DNA of 45,638 nucleotides, from NCBI GenBank assembly GCA_018398765.1, contig JAHBMJ010002790.1, forward strand, positions 5,001 through 50,638. Direction: 5' to 3'. Below the pieces are notes generated by a model. That model searched no databases. It worked only from the letters and a program-made list of their open reading frames with translations, and was not told the DNA's origin. The DNA is from Chromera velia (taxonomy: Eukaryota; Sar; Chromeraceae). How positions within the stretch are numbered: the stretch's first letter is position 1; every line of letters begins with the position of its first letter. A program made the position numbers and the translations under genes. Of the stretch, positions 36,001 to 42,892 are shown in pieces.

Positions 36001-39000
36001 CGTTGGCTTGGTCGCAAGGAACAGCTGAAAGCAGAAACCAAAGAAAGGGGCAGTCGACACTCGGATATTATGTAGGCTTGATCGAGCCTTCACCTCGCTG
36101 CTGGATTCTGTGCGACAGGTGCCAACCGCCAAACTAATCTTCTGTAGCATGGATACATTTGAAGTGTGGAGCTTTAATTGAAGATAGACATGGATACAAA
36201 GATGCGGACACAATTGTTCAAGTCGCCATGCAGACTGAAACTGTTGAGTGTATGAAGGCTGGCAGACAAGCTCATGAGAAGTGGGGGACCGACACGGAAG
36301 CTGGCCCTTGTGCAAGCCCACATGCAACTATGCTTCTTGGAGTGAACAGAGACAAACAGATCAACGATCAAGAGGTGCTCAACATACAAAGAAACAGAAG
36401 AGGAATGTTGGCCTTTCTTCTGACGAAGAATCTTTTTATCGAACAAATACAAAGAAGAAAATGCTGTCAGATTGACCAGAGCATGTAGGCGGGGTGCCCT
36501 TCCAGGTGGCAATATTTTTGAAGTCTTGGGTGCAATTGAACGTCACGTCCGCAGAGCTGTCAAGGGCAAATCCAACGTCGCACCCGTACGAGAACACCAC
36601 CAGGGTTCCCGGAGAGCCTGTCTGGCCCCCAGCGTCGGTGCGTGTGACGTTGGCTGTGAGGGAATTCGGTTGGGGGTCTGAGGCCTCGTTGCATGAGAGC
36701 ACTGCATGCATTTATTTTCATACAGAATCCTTTATGAAAATAAATGTCTGTATGAAAATATATAAATGCATGTTCGGTTGGGGGTCTGAGGCCTCGTCGG
36801 ATGAGAGCGCTACATGCACTCAATTCCAAATCAAAACAGTCCGCAAAAATGGGAACAATGGAAGAAGAGTACACGTACATCGAATAGACAAAAGCAATGC
36901 ACGCAATCATTGAGGGATTCACCAGCTCCAACAGAATCAACGGCAGAAGGATCGATGTTCTTGTACCGACATCTAAATCTACAGGAGAGAGAGATGAAGG
37001 AGAAAAAACAACTCCAGACAACAAGTCTCTCTCAAGCAGACACGCGGCCATGCAGATGTGGACAGGGCCTGACATCACTGTGGTGTCTGCATGTGCACCC
37101 CCAACACACACACTCACGCATTCCCCCCCCCCCCNGTCCACGAGGTAGCGACTCCGAGCCACCGATCCGCAACTGAGAGCCAAAACATCAATCACACCGA
37201 TCGACGAGCGGAGGTGGTCGAAGCTTTTGGAAGCTGTGCAAGGAAAGTTGTGAAAAAAGGTCAGCGGTGACAACCGTTTCAGGTCCAGTATGTTGACAGT
37301 GTCTTCACTAGAAGCAACTGACTGGCTGAGTGACTGACTGACCTCCATCGAAGAAGACAAAAGGGTCAATTTCGCGGAGAGGGAGCATAGCCCCCCCAGA
37401 AGTAGATGCCCTCAGGTGAGTGAAACGAAAGTAGCGAAAGGGCCCGAGATTCGGATTTCCTGTGAACGTTTTTACACTTCCGGATGCCCAGCTTTGCACG
37501 CCCTCAAAGCTGAAAATTTCAGTCCACGTGCTTGCATCAGTTGAACCCTCCACCTTCCCCTTCCAAGGGTAGACTGCACCATCAGTTTGCATCCTGTACG
37601 TGTAGAGATAAGCCAGACAACCTGAAGGGAGTCCTAGAATCCTAAAATGGTTCGAATCAGCACCCGCATCCCGCCCGTTGGTGCCGCCACCCGTGGCCCA
37701 CGTGCCCCCGGAATTGCTGTCGGACCCATCGAACATCCCACACGGGTGCGCCCAGAACTTTGTACTGATCGTACTTGTCTGGGTGTATTCTCCTGGACAG
37801 GTGCCAGAGGAAGTCGTTTTACTACAATCGACTGTGAGGTCCCCACCCGACCACGGTTGGCTGGTTGTCCAGGTATCGTAAAGGCCGATATCGTAGGGTG
37901 GTAATACCTCGGCAGCCGGACTGCCTGCAGATGTAATCCGTCCAGTTCCGTTGAGCAGAAGGACAATGGATGGATGGCTCGATGGATGGGGGGAGTTTTG
38001 CGATGTAAAGTTGTCTGTCTTATAGGTGAATGAATGAATAGATCATCGATGGACTTCAAACAGGACATACATAGCTTTCCTCCCTCTTTCCCTTTTGTCG
38101 TGCCGACTGTGGACGTTGCTCACAGTTTTTGTCCCGTCAAAATGATGCAGGAGATATGTCAACATTGAGTTGAGTGCGTGGAAATGCCCAAAATACCTCA
38201 TCACGTTCGATTGTAAGGATCAGGCCATTAATGACGCTAGGAAGGGACTGAGGCCAAGAGCATCTCCAAGATGACCAGAGCAAAAAAAGAATGACCGACT
38301 GACCGAGGAGGGCATATATCAGGCACTCGCTAATGAACGGGATCTCCGCTGCTCCTGCCGTTCTCTTCAGATCGAATTTGAACCAGTTAAACGGCCCCAG
38401 AGAGCTGTCATCTGCATTCCAATACCGAGTCTCCCCCCCCGACCACCCTGTCTGTTGATCAAACGACCCCAGGGAGGTCCACGTGGCGCCTTCATCAAGC
38501 GATCCCAGAACCTCAAGCTTTCCGGGATTGTACTGATCAGCCAGACCTGACACATGCTGCACTCCGAAGTGAGCAAGGTTCACCGCGCAAGGCATTTCGA
38601 TAATCACGTAATGCGTTGTGCTGTCAGTCGAGCTGTCGATGGCTTGGGCGACTTGAACGTTCGGCACTCCCCACCCTGCCTGCCCCGAGTAGCTGCTTGT
38701 GTACTGAACGTGGTCGAAAGCCCCTACAGAGACAGACGAAGGAAAAAAGAGAACACAGATAACCACAGTGGACAAAACAAATAAGAAACAAACAAAGCAA
38801 GCAACAGACGGCAGCAGAGCTGTGCTAGCAAGTGAGTGGTGGCCTCAGCGGTCTTTCGGCAGAGACGTTCTGTTTCCATGACGCACGCAGGCAGGCAGGC
38901 TGGCAGCCAGGCGGGCTGGCAGGCAGGCGAACAGACACAACCAATACCGAAAAAAGTCACCGGATGGGATACACACACACACACATGTGTACGCAGGCGC

Positions 39001-39504
39001 ACAGAGGGAGAAACAGAGAGCGCGAAAGAGTAGTTTCTCTACACTAGAAGAGAATGAATGTGAGTGGGCACTGAGAGGGAAGGAAAAATCTTCGGAAACC
39101 TTCCTTAATTTCCCTCGAACATATGCTCTCTCTCTCTCTGTCTCTCTCTCTCTCTGTCTCTCTCTCTCTGTCTCTCTCTCTCTGTCTCTCTCGATCATTG
39201 ACTTGCGTTTCCACGATCCTCCTACCTGTCTCTTGTTCTCACTCCTTTATTGTTTCCCTTCTCGGCGGTAGTCTCCCTCTGTCGCATGCAGGTTCCCTCT
39301 GCATGCATGTCTTTCCTTCCTCATACGTTGCCGAAACTTCCTCCTCCTTTCTTCGCTTCACTGCCTGATGACGCCCTAACATCTTCCTTTTCTTTGTGTC
39401 TCTCCCCAGTGTGTGGCTAAACTTATGAACGGCTGGCATGTATGCTTTCACACGAACACACATAAGCAAGCGCACGCACACACACACACGCATGCACGCA
39501 CGCG

Positions 39505-39541
<37 letters not shown>

Positions 39542-42500
39542 GGTTGAAAAGGATCCAAACCTCTTCACTTGACCCAGCCGACTGACTGACTGACTGACTG
39601 ACTGACTAACTGACTGACTGACTGACTGACTGGCTGGCTGGCTGGCTGGCTGACTGACTGACTGACTGGCTGACCTTGTGGGGGGGAGACCTGATGTGTT
39701 CTCCACTGCCGGCCCGACCTGGCCCTGTACCTTCCCTTGCAGTAGCCTGTCGGGTGGTCTTTGAAGAAGGTGTTCAGTCCGTTGTAAGTCACCGAGGAGT
39801 CCTCCGTCCATGTGTTGCCCTGTCCGATGTCGGGGGGGGGCAGCAGGAAGGCCCCGATAGCTGCAGGAGAGGAGGTGGGTGCACGGAAGTAGAAGGGAGA
39901 GGCGGAATTAAGGAGGGACACGGAGGAGACGCTGGAGGGTGAGCAGAGAATGGGAGAAGTGCAGCTGGGGAGGCGAAATGTGCTCACGAACTTCAGTAAA
40001 CAAAGAAACAAAGAAGCCATTAATTAACCTCCACTAGAAGCATGCGTAGAGATAAATGTATGGATCGACAGAAGACAGCCTGATGACGACCGGCACATAC
40101 ATACAAAATGGACAGCTAGAGCAACGCACAACCACGCGCAGATATACAGACTGACCGAGTTCCAAACAAGAGGGCAGGGATCCCCCCCTCCATGCGACAG
40201 AGCCGGTCGAGTCGACAGAGCACGTGAACGTCACTGCTGCTGCTCTGGTCATCAGGTACTGGTAAGCCGGGTAGCACCCATAAGTGAAAACTGCAGTGTC
40301 GCCCACGTTGCCCGTCTGCCCGGAGTCCATACGCACAACGCCTGTGCTCAGCGTGTTGGGCTCAGGGTCCGTGGCCTCATTGTTGCAGCTTGCTGCAGAA
40401 AGAAAAACAGGCAGGCAGGCGGGCGGACAGGCGGACAGGCGGAGTGGCGACGTAGAGCACACGATCGAGTGACACATGCAACGAAGGGACAAAACAAAAA
40501 GCAGCATGCAGACAAAAAAGGAGGGAGAAGGTTGATGGGAGGCAGACAGAGAAGAAGTATGAGGCTGGAAAACAGACACCTGAGGACGAGCGGACCAACT
40601 AATGAGCACAGCAGTTGCACGAAAGGAAAAGACGGGGCAACGCAGTGAGAAAGGAGGAAAGCGGTAAAAGAATGCACCCCCCAACCGGACTGCCTAACTA
40701 GCTGGTTGACTCACCGATAGACCCAAAAGTATAGAACTCATTCACCCCTGGCAGAGAAGCGGAGGCCCAATCCAATCTTTTGATGTCAAATTTGAACCAA
40801 TTGAAGCCGACAGTCGCGCCCGCATCCCACCACCTCGTTTCAGGATACCCCCAGCTGCCCTCCTGATCGAACGAACCGATAGACACCCAACTGGTTCCAC
40901 TGTCAGACGACCCCAGCAGCTCCAGTTTGTATGGAGTAGGGTGGCTCCCCGTTCGTGATCGGAGGCCAAACCTGGACACTTGCACCACGCAAGGCACCTC
41001 CAAAATTAAGTAGAAACCGGACTCGTCAGGCCCTGAGGTCCCCGCCGCCTGGTCGCCATTAGGGACGCACCAGCCGAAAGACGAGGACCCCGACGATGGC
41101 CACTCTGTGTGGTCGAATGCGCCTGCATGAATTATATAAGGCAAGAATGATCATGCATCAATCCTTCCTTCATTGAGAAATGCGCCTGAATTATATAAGG
41201 CAAGAATGATCATCAAAGGCAAGAATGATCATGCATCAATCCTTCCTTCATTGAGAAATGCGCATGAATTATATAAGGCAAGAATGATCATCAATCCTTT
41301 CTTCATTGAGAAATGTTGCTTTATGTGCATGAAAGGGAGGAGATTATTCCTACTCCGAGCGGGAAAAGGAAAACTACAACAGAAAGAATTTAAACACCAA
41401 GTCCTTTCTCGGAGAAAAATAAAAATGCTGAACCCATATGAAGTATGTTTGCTGTCTTGCATCGCAGACTCTGTCTGTCGTTCTTTCAACCTTTTCACCG
41501 TCTGTTCAATATCCTACAACCAGCCTGGAACTCCTCAAAGAATCTGTGTCGTGATAAGCAGGAACGCATGTGCAAGGGGACGACGAAAATGCAGATCGAG
41601 GACTTTTCCCTTGCAGGCAATCAGTCGATCTCTCTGTTTTCTTTTCTCAATGCTTCTTTCTATTTTTGTGTGTTGGTACAGAAGGAACTGCGCTTCTTCC
41701 TAGTTTCTCTTCTTTTCTTTTTTCTTCAGACACAAGCAAAAGAGACCTACCTGCGGGAGAGCACCAGGTATTCCACGTTCTCGATGCCCGCACTCTATAG
41801 GTCCCGTCGCACAGCCCCCCCCCCGAGTAGGCCTTGTAGAATGTGTCTAGGGACGCGTACTGCACTGCCGAGTCCTGAGTCCATGTGTCACCCCCTCCAA
41901 TGTCAGAGGGAGGGAGGAGGAAGCTTCCACTGCCTGCAGAGGGGTTTCCATTCGTTTATTTTGAAAGGGGCGCTTGAAGAGATCAAGAGCTGCTTGGTGC
42001 AGCCGAAAAATGCCGACCGACCCTGCTAGCCCCATTGTTCCGCATGTCTGCCTCTGTCTTTGCCTGTCTGTCTGCCAACCTGTTCTCGCCTCATTTTGGG
42101 AGTCTGCATTCCTCGCCTCATTACCCGCCAGCCCAACGAGCAAATACCTGCGTTCTCACGTAACGAGCAACCGACTGACTGACTGACTGACTGACTGACT
42201 GACTGACTGACTGACTGACTCGGTGTGAACAGGTAGAGATTCCCGATCATGACATGATCTGTACCGCTCGTCCCCGTTCTCTGGACGTCGAATTTGAACC
42301 AGCTGAAGGGGCCCTGAGTCAGATCCGCGTTGAACATTTGCGTCTGGTTGTTGCTTGACCATGTCACCCCTGACATGCTCCCGATTTGCGTCCAGGTGCT
42401 GCCACTGTCCGAAGATCCCGATAGCGTCATCTCTGTAGGCGACCTGTCAGGACAGCAGTCTGCACGAGCCTGCACTCCAAAAGTGGCAATGTTGACCGAA

Positions 42501-42892
42501 CACGGCGCCTCCAGTATGAGCTCAAGGTTGCAGTCAACGCTGCTGCTACACGTCGACGCAGGGGAAGCGTACCAAGGGGAATCGGACAACCCATCAAAAG
42601 CCCCTTGGGGAGGGTTCTCTCCCGCGTGATAGGCTACTCCCACAGCAGTTTGATAGCGCCAACTCATGTTCGTTCTCACTCTGAATCTCCCGGGACAATC
42701 ACCCCCACTCTTGTCCATGTAGAAAGTGTGGTACCCTCCGTAGGTCACTGTGTTGTCCTTGGTCCAGGAGAATGCATCGCCGATGTCAGCAGGAGGGAGC
42801 TGAAAGGCGGAAGCCCCCTCGAACCATAGAAGAAAGATTTGAAACAGAAGAAACATGCGGTTCCTTAAAAAATTCGGAGAAGAGAAAAACAT
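15648..42892 (-). CDS. Giant modular GPS-containing surface receptor (38 exons, about 3716 aa)
   Basis: Thirty-eight minus-strand exons join with matching phase at every junction to give 11,151 nt, 3717 codons with stop. Order: signal peptide; six LPPxDI-cap plus discoidin-like modules; 16 sushi domains; 3 EGF domains; a helical and GAIN-like region; GPS motif; one membrane helix; cytoplasmic tail. It should sit in the plasma membrane with about 3000 residues outside, binding glycans or proteins. This is inferred from the domains; no ligand is known. The ATG at 42892 gives a 29-residue signal peptide ending ASA; the ATG at 42856 gives a 17-residue one. Polycystin-1-like and adhesion-receptor proteins share the GAIN-GPS arrangement, but I see no PLAT domain and only one membrane helix in this reading. 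Exon details are given in the following entries. Confidence 0.85.
17947..18018. repeat. (GTCG)n/(GTCT)n repeat in intron 36 of the giant gene
   Basis: On the transcribed strand the run reads GTCT units, then GTCG units. It lies in the interior of the intron between exons 36 and 37, not at the donor, about 80 nt upstream of the acceptor. Confidence 0.85.
18232..18685 (-). other. Exons 35-36: membrane helix (aa 2978-3027)
   Basis: Exon 35 (18685-18587) ends LPDVGFLFLLQT and exon 36 (18284-18232) reads VGLSSIFIFLALAVLVHT. Joined, they make one uninterrupted hydrophobic helix of about 26 residues, followed in exon 37 by AYKAERK, a basic stop-transfer sequence. Each exon alone has only part of the helix, which supports the splice model. 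Donors are both GTCAGT. Confidence 0.82.
19018..19986 (-). other. Exons 33-34: GAIN-like end and GPS motif (aa 2753-2977)
   Basis: Exon 33 (19986-19417) and exon 34 (19121-19018) join in phase 1. The GPS pattern is WEVECAQLDVQNEEWTKDG, then VGCTTTGTENGQITEEQ and IVCECEIRAMEAVF. This matches the family order of two Trp, then Cys, then CxC before a hydrophobic strand. In cleaved GPS proteins the CxC is followed by x-H-L-T/S. Here it is E-I-R-A, so self-cleavage is not expected. A GTGAGT inside exon 33 looks like a donor, but using it would break the frame. Confidence 0.8.
20378..20412. repeat. G-rich simple sequence in intron 31
   Basis: An impure run of G with single A on the plus strand (C-rich on the transcribed strand), a short distance upstream of the exon 32 acceptor, where it can act as pyrimidine tract. 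Confidence 0.7.
21328..21536. repeat. (GAAA/GGAA)n tetranucleotide array in intron 29
   Basis: About 200 bp of GAAA, GGAA and GAAC units on the plus strand. The transcript reads (TTTC/TTCC)n up to about 15 nt before the acceptor of exon 30 (exon starts 21311), making an exceptionally long pyrimidine tract. Lys/Glu/Arg-repeat ORFs over it are artefacts. Confidence 0.9.
22236..22252 (-). other. Exon 28: 17-nt microexon (aa 2536-2541)
   Basis: Exon 27 ends in phase 1 and exon 29 begins in phase 0, so an intervening exon is needed. A 17-nt piece between GAGTGCAG and GTCAGTCAG supplies exactly that shift and reads F-T-A-G-P-V. A CT repeat (22263-22297) stands just upstream as pyrimidine tract. 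The call rests on phase and splice signals only. Confidence 0.5.
22263..22297. repeat. (GA)n/(CT)n run upstream of the microexon
   Basis: A pure dinucleotide run that reads CT on the transcribed strand and ends 11 nt before the 17-nt exon 28. It probably serves as its pyrimidine tract. Confidence 0.85.
22635..22763 (-). other. Exon 27: EGF domain 3 (aa 2493-2535)
   Basis: A 129-nt exon starting DFDECTNQTHNCYPDVSTC and ending GSFECACNLGFQGDG...TC, again calcium-binding EGF-like. It is the last of the symmetric phase 1-1 exons. Donor GTCAGT after GCAT. Confidence 0.88.
22886..23043. repeat. (CA)n array in intron 26
   Basis: About 155 bp of CA repeat broken at intervals by AAGAA, so it is really a higher-order array of (CA)n-AAGAA units. 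It reads GT on the transcribed strand. Confidence 0.9.
23103..28228 (-). other. Exons 18-26: sushi domains 8-16 (aa 1821-2492)
   Basis: Nine single-domain phase 1-1 exons: 28228-28004, 27551-27327, 26922-26698, 26175-25951, 25522-25298, 24894-24673, 24374-24153, 23863-23642 and 23327-23103. All have the four Cys and late Trp, and most carry FTYSCNNGYQ. Exons 18-22 form one close subfamily (ending QGGxxPxCTG). Exons 23-26 form another (ending WKGTPPTC or similar), shared with exons 8, 9 and 11. Donors include GTTAAT, GTGAGC, GTCACT and GTCCGT. Acceptors are mostly CTGCAG. Confidence 0.9.
25846..25914. repeat. 32-bp direct duplication in intron 21
   Basis: tgggttggcctctttcttac starts at 25851 and again at 25883, two adjacent copies of a 32-bp unit inside an intron. 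Recent and without coding effect. Confidence 0.85.
27327..28232 (-). repeat. Segmental duplication copy 1 (exons 18-19 with intron)
   Basis: This block is nearly identical to 30616-31526: the two sushi exons, the intron between them (including a poly-G run followed by ctgggctgcgcgggat) and the exon borders. Differences include single bases and small changes around the poly-G. The intron copies match as closely as the exons, which points to a recent event rather than coding constraint. Confidence 0.9.
28398..28760. repeat. (CAGA/CAGG)n compound array in intron 17
   Basis: About 360 bp of cagacagacagg-type tetranucleotides with a higher-order pattern: a block containing aggcaagcgcatagacga is repeated at about 28,467 and 28,615. 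It gives long Cys/Leu-repeat ORFs on the minus strand that are not real. Confidence 0.85.
29175..29753 (-). other. Exon 17: cap/discoidin-like module 6 (aa 1628-1820)
   Basis: A 579-nt exon with TTLPPTDIADGGTW, SFYTAYSG, SCQGTYRVMS, LFDGV, SLPCSVEVAGW, YGSTDNSNW and FNYFKFEVLKR. It is the best example of the module and shows both halves clearly. Phase 1-1, acceptor GTTCAG, donor GTACGT. The intron before it contains a long CA repeat. Confidence 0.9.
29969..30066. repeat. (CA)n run in intron 16
   Basis: Nearly 100 bp of CA repeat with one missing base at about 30,003 and one G substitution. It lies between EGF exon 16 and module exon 17. Confidence 0.9.
30242..30361 (-). other. Exon 16: EGF domain 2 (aa 1588-1627)
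   Basis: A 120-nt phase 1-1 exon reading DVNECTTGVHNCDTNAQC and ending GSFSCACNNGYSAPC, a calcium-binding-type EGF like exon 12. Acceptor ATGCAG, donor GTCAGT. Confidence 0.9.
30616..31522 (-). other. Exons 14-15: sushi domains 6-7 (aa 1438-1587)
   Basis: Exons 31522-31298 and 30840-30616, each 225 nt, phase 1-1. The first starts AASCDEVNDSQPNTL, the second AASCDQATDPDPNAL. The pair together with its intron is nearly identical to exons 18-19 (see the duplication entry). Donors are GTCTGT and GTGGGT. Confidence 0.9.
30616..31526 (-). repeat. Segmental duplication copy 2 (exons 14-15 with intron)
   Basis: Partner of 27327-28232, offset by about 3290 bp. The two copies are separated in the gene by EGF exon 16 and module exon 17, so the unit that was copied may have been larger and then changed. 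Confidence 0.9.
32555..33160 (-). other. Exon 13: cap/discoidin-like module 5 (aa 1236-1437)
   Basis: A 606-nt exon holding a full module: TTLPPSDIAAGDSW, TFYTDYSG, SCQGRYRVMS, AFDRV, QLPC, VQGSNDNVVW and FSYFRFLIERR. It is closest to module 6 (exon 17), and both follow an EGF exon and start VNxG. This suggests that an EGF-plus-module unit was duplicated. Phase 1-1, donor GTGAGT. Confidence 0.88.
33387..33509 (-). other. Exon 12: EGF domain 1 (aa 1195-1235)
   Basis: A 123-nt phase 1-1 exon beginning DIDECTAGTHDCDANAAC and ending GSFTCACNSGYSSGTC. This is the calcium-binding EGF pattern: D-I-D-E-C start, six Cys, and an aromatic near Cys 5-6. Acceptor GTTCAG, donor GTGAGT. Confidence 0.9.
33800..36701 (-). 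other. Exons 8-11: sushi domains 2-5 (aa 897-1194)
   Basis: Four single-domain exons, all phase 1-1: 36701-36477, 36024-35803, 35374-35153 and 34024-33800 (222-225 nt). Each has the four sushi cysteines and the late Trp, and ends WKGTPPTCS or WQGTVPTCT. Domain 4 (exon 10) belongs to the SCDEVNDSQPNTL subfamily seen again in exons 14 and 18; the others are closer to exons 24-26. Donors are GTCAAT, GTGAGT, GTCAGA and GTAAGC. Confidence 0.9.
34160..35047. repeat. About 443-bp tandem duplication inside intron 10
   Basis: Two adjacent copies (about 34160-34602 and 34603-35047) differ at only a few positions; the gagagaggttgtagacacac and ctaccctttggacaaca landmarks recur 442 and 444 bp apart. It lies wholly within the intron between exons 10 and 11 and carries no recognisable exon. 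Confidence 0.92.
36773..36819 (-). pseudogene. Partial copy of sushi exon 8 (acceptor side)
   Basis: About 45 bp repeat the first codons of exon 8 and its acceptor, 108 bp upstream in the transcript. The copy has lost the first sushi cysteine codon (TGC changed to TCC) and runs into intron sequence, so it is a dead fragment rather than an exon. Confidence 0.75.
37135..37135. other. Single unresolved base after a poly-C run
   Basis: One N follows 12 C in intron 7. The larger gap at 10603 also follows a poly-C run, so both look like homopolymer sequencing failures. Confidence 0.9.
37343..37924 (-). other. Exon 7: cap/discoidin-like module 4 (aa 703-896)
   Basis: Cap and discoidin-like part are fused in one 582-nt exon. 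The cap is divergent (LPPYDIGLYDTW, with two Cys instead of the FY motif). The second part has GMFDGSDSNSGGTW, VEGSTDASTW and FRYFRFTHLR. The donor GTCAGT again starts a GTCA-like run. Confidence 0.85.
39121..39536. repeat. CT and CA microsatellites in intron 5
   Basis: A (CT)n run interrupted by G at about 39,124-39,192 and a CA run at about 39,477-39,536. Both lie in the long intron between the cap exon 5 and the discoidin exon 6. Confidence 0.85.
39580..39674 (-). repeat. (GTCA)n array starting at the exon 5 donor
   Basis: On the transcribed strand GTCAGCCAGTCAG... begins exactly at the donor of exon 5 and continues for about 95 bp with a block of GCCA units. Same arrangement as in gene B. 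Confidence 0.9.
40156..40392 (-). other. Exon 4: sushi domain 1 (aa 422-500)
   Basis: One CCP/sushi domain of about 79 residues in a single 237-nt phase 1-1 exon. The four cysteines and the late Trp are present: SCNNEATDPEPNTL, then VFTYGC, TFTC, AWRGG and PSC. Its sequence is the most diverged of the 16 copies. Donor GTCAGT, acceptor CTGCAG. Confidence 0.85.
40715..41933 (-). other. Exons 2-3: cap/discoidin-like module 2 (aa 225-421)
   Basis: Exon 2 (41933-41751) carries the cap alone: LPPSDIGGGDTW, TFYKAYSG, a Cys and YRVRAS. Exon 3 (41122-40715) carries the discoidin-like part: AFDH, EVPC, LLGSSDSGTSW and FNWFKFDIKR. So the cap and the discoidin fold are separable units at the gene level, both phase 1-1. 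Acceptors end CTGCAG and ATGCAG; donors are GTAGGT and GTGAGT. Confidence 0.85.
41126..41310. repeat. Imperfect tandem repeat covering the exon 3 acceptor
   Basis: gaattatataaggcaagaatgatcat begins at 41129, 41188 and 41266. Each unit is preceded by aaatgcgc(c/a)tg, which resembles the exon 3 border (atgcgcctgcatg). The duplication therefore started at the 3' splice site and created near-copies of it further upstream in the intron. Confidence 0.85.
42174..42219 (-). repeat. (GTCA)n array starting at the exon 1 donor
   Basis: About eleven uninterrupted GTCA units on the transcribed strand begin at the first base of intron 1, so the donor GTCAGT is itself part of the microsatellite. Confidence 0.92.
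42220..42892 (-). other. Exon 1: signal peptide and cap/discoidin-like module 1 (aa 1-224)
   Basis: The N terminus is a basic n-region (RNR), a hydrophobic core and an ASA cleavage site. The mature start FQLPPADIG opens the first cap, which has conserved W, FY, a Cys and RFRVR. The discoidin-like part follows: AFDG, then a strand ending in EAPC, a GSSDSGSTW motif (the usual SxDxxxW core of F5/8C folds) and FSWFKFDVQR near the end. The exon ends in phase 1 at a GTCAGT donor that starts a (GTCA)n run. Confidence 0.85.

Larger units (their letters stand above)
38304..39860 (-). other. Exons 5-6: cap/discoidin-like module 3 (aa 501-702)
   Basis: Exon 5 (39860-39675) is the cap: LLPPPDIGQGNTW, TFFKDH, a Cys and RYRARS. 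Exon 6 (38723-38304) is the discoidin-like part: AFDH, EMPC, LGSLDEGATW and FNWFKFDLKR. Exon 6 has the only TAG-type acceptor seen with a G-rich context (CTGTAG). The intron between them is nearly 950 bp and packed with GTCA, CA and CT microsatellites. Confidence 0.85.
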
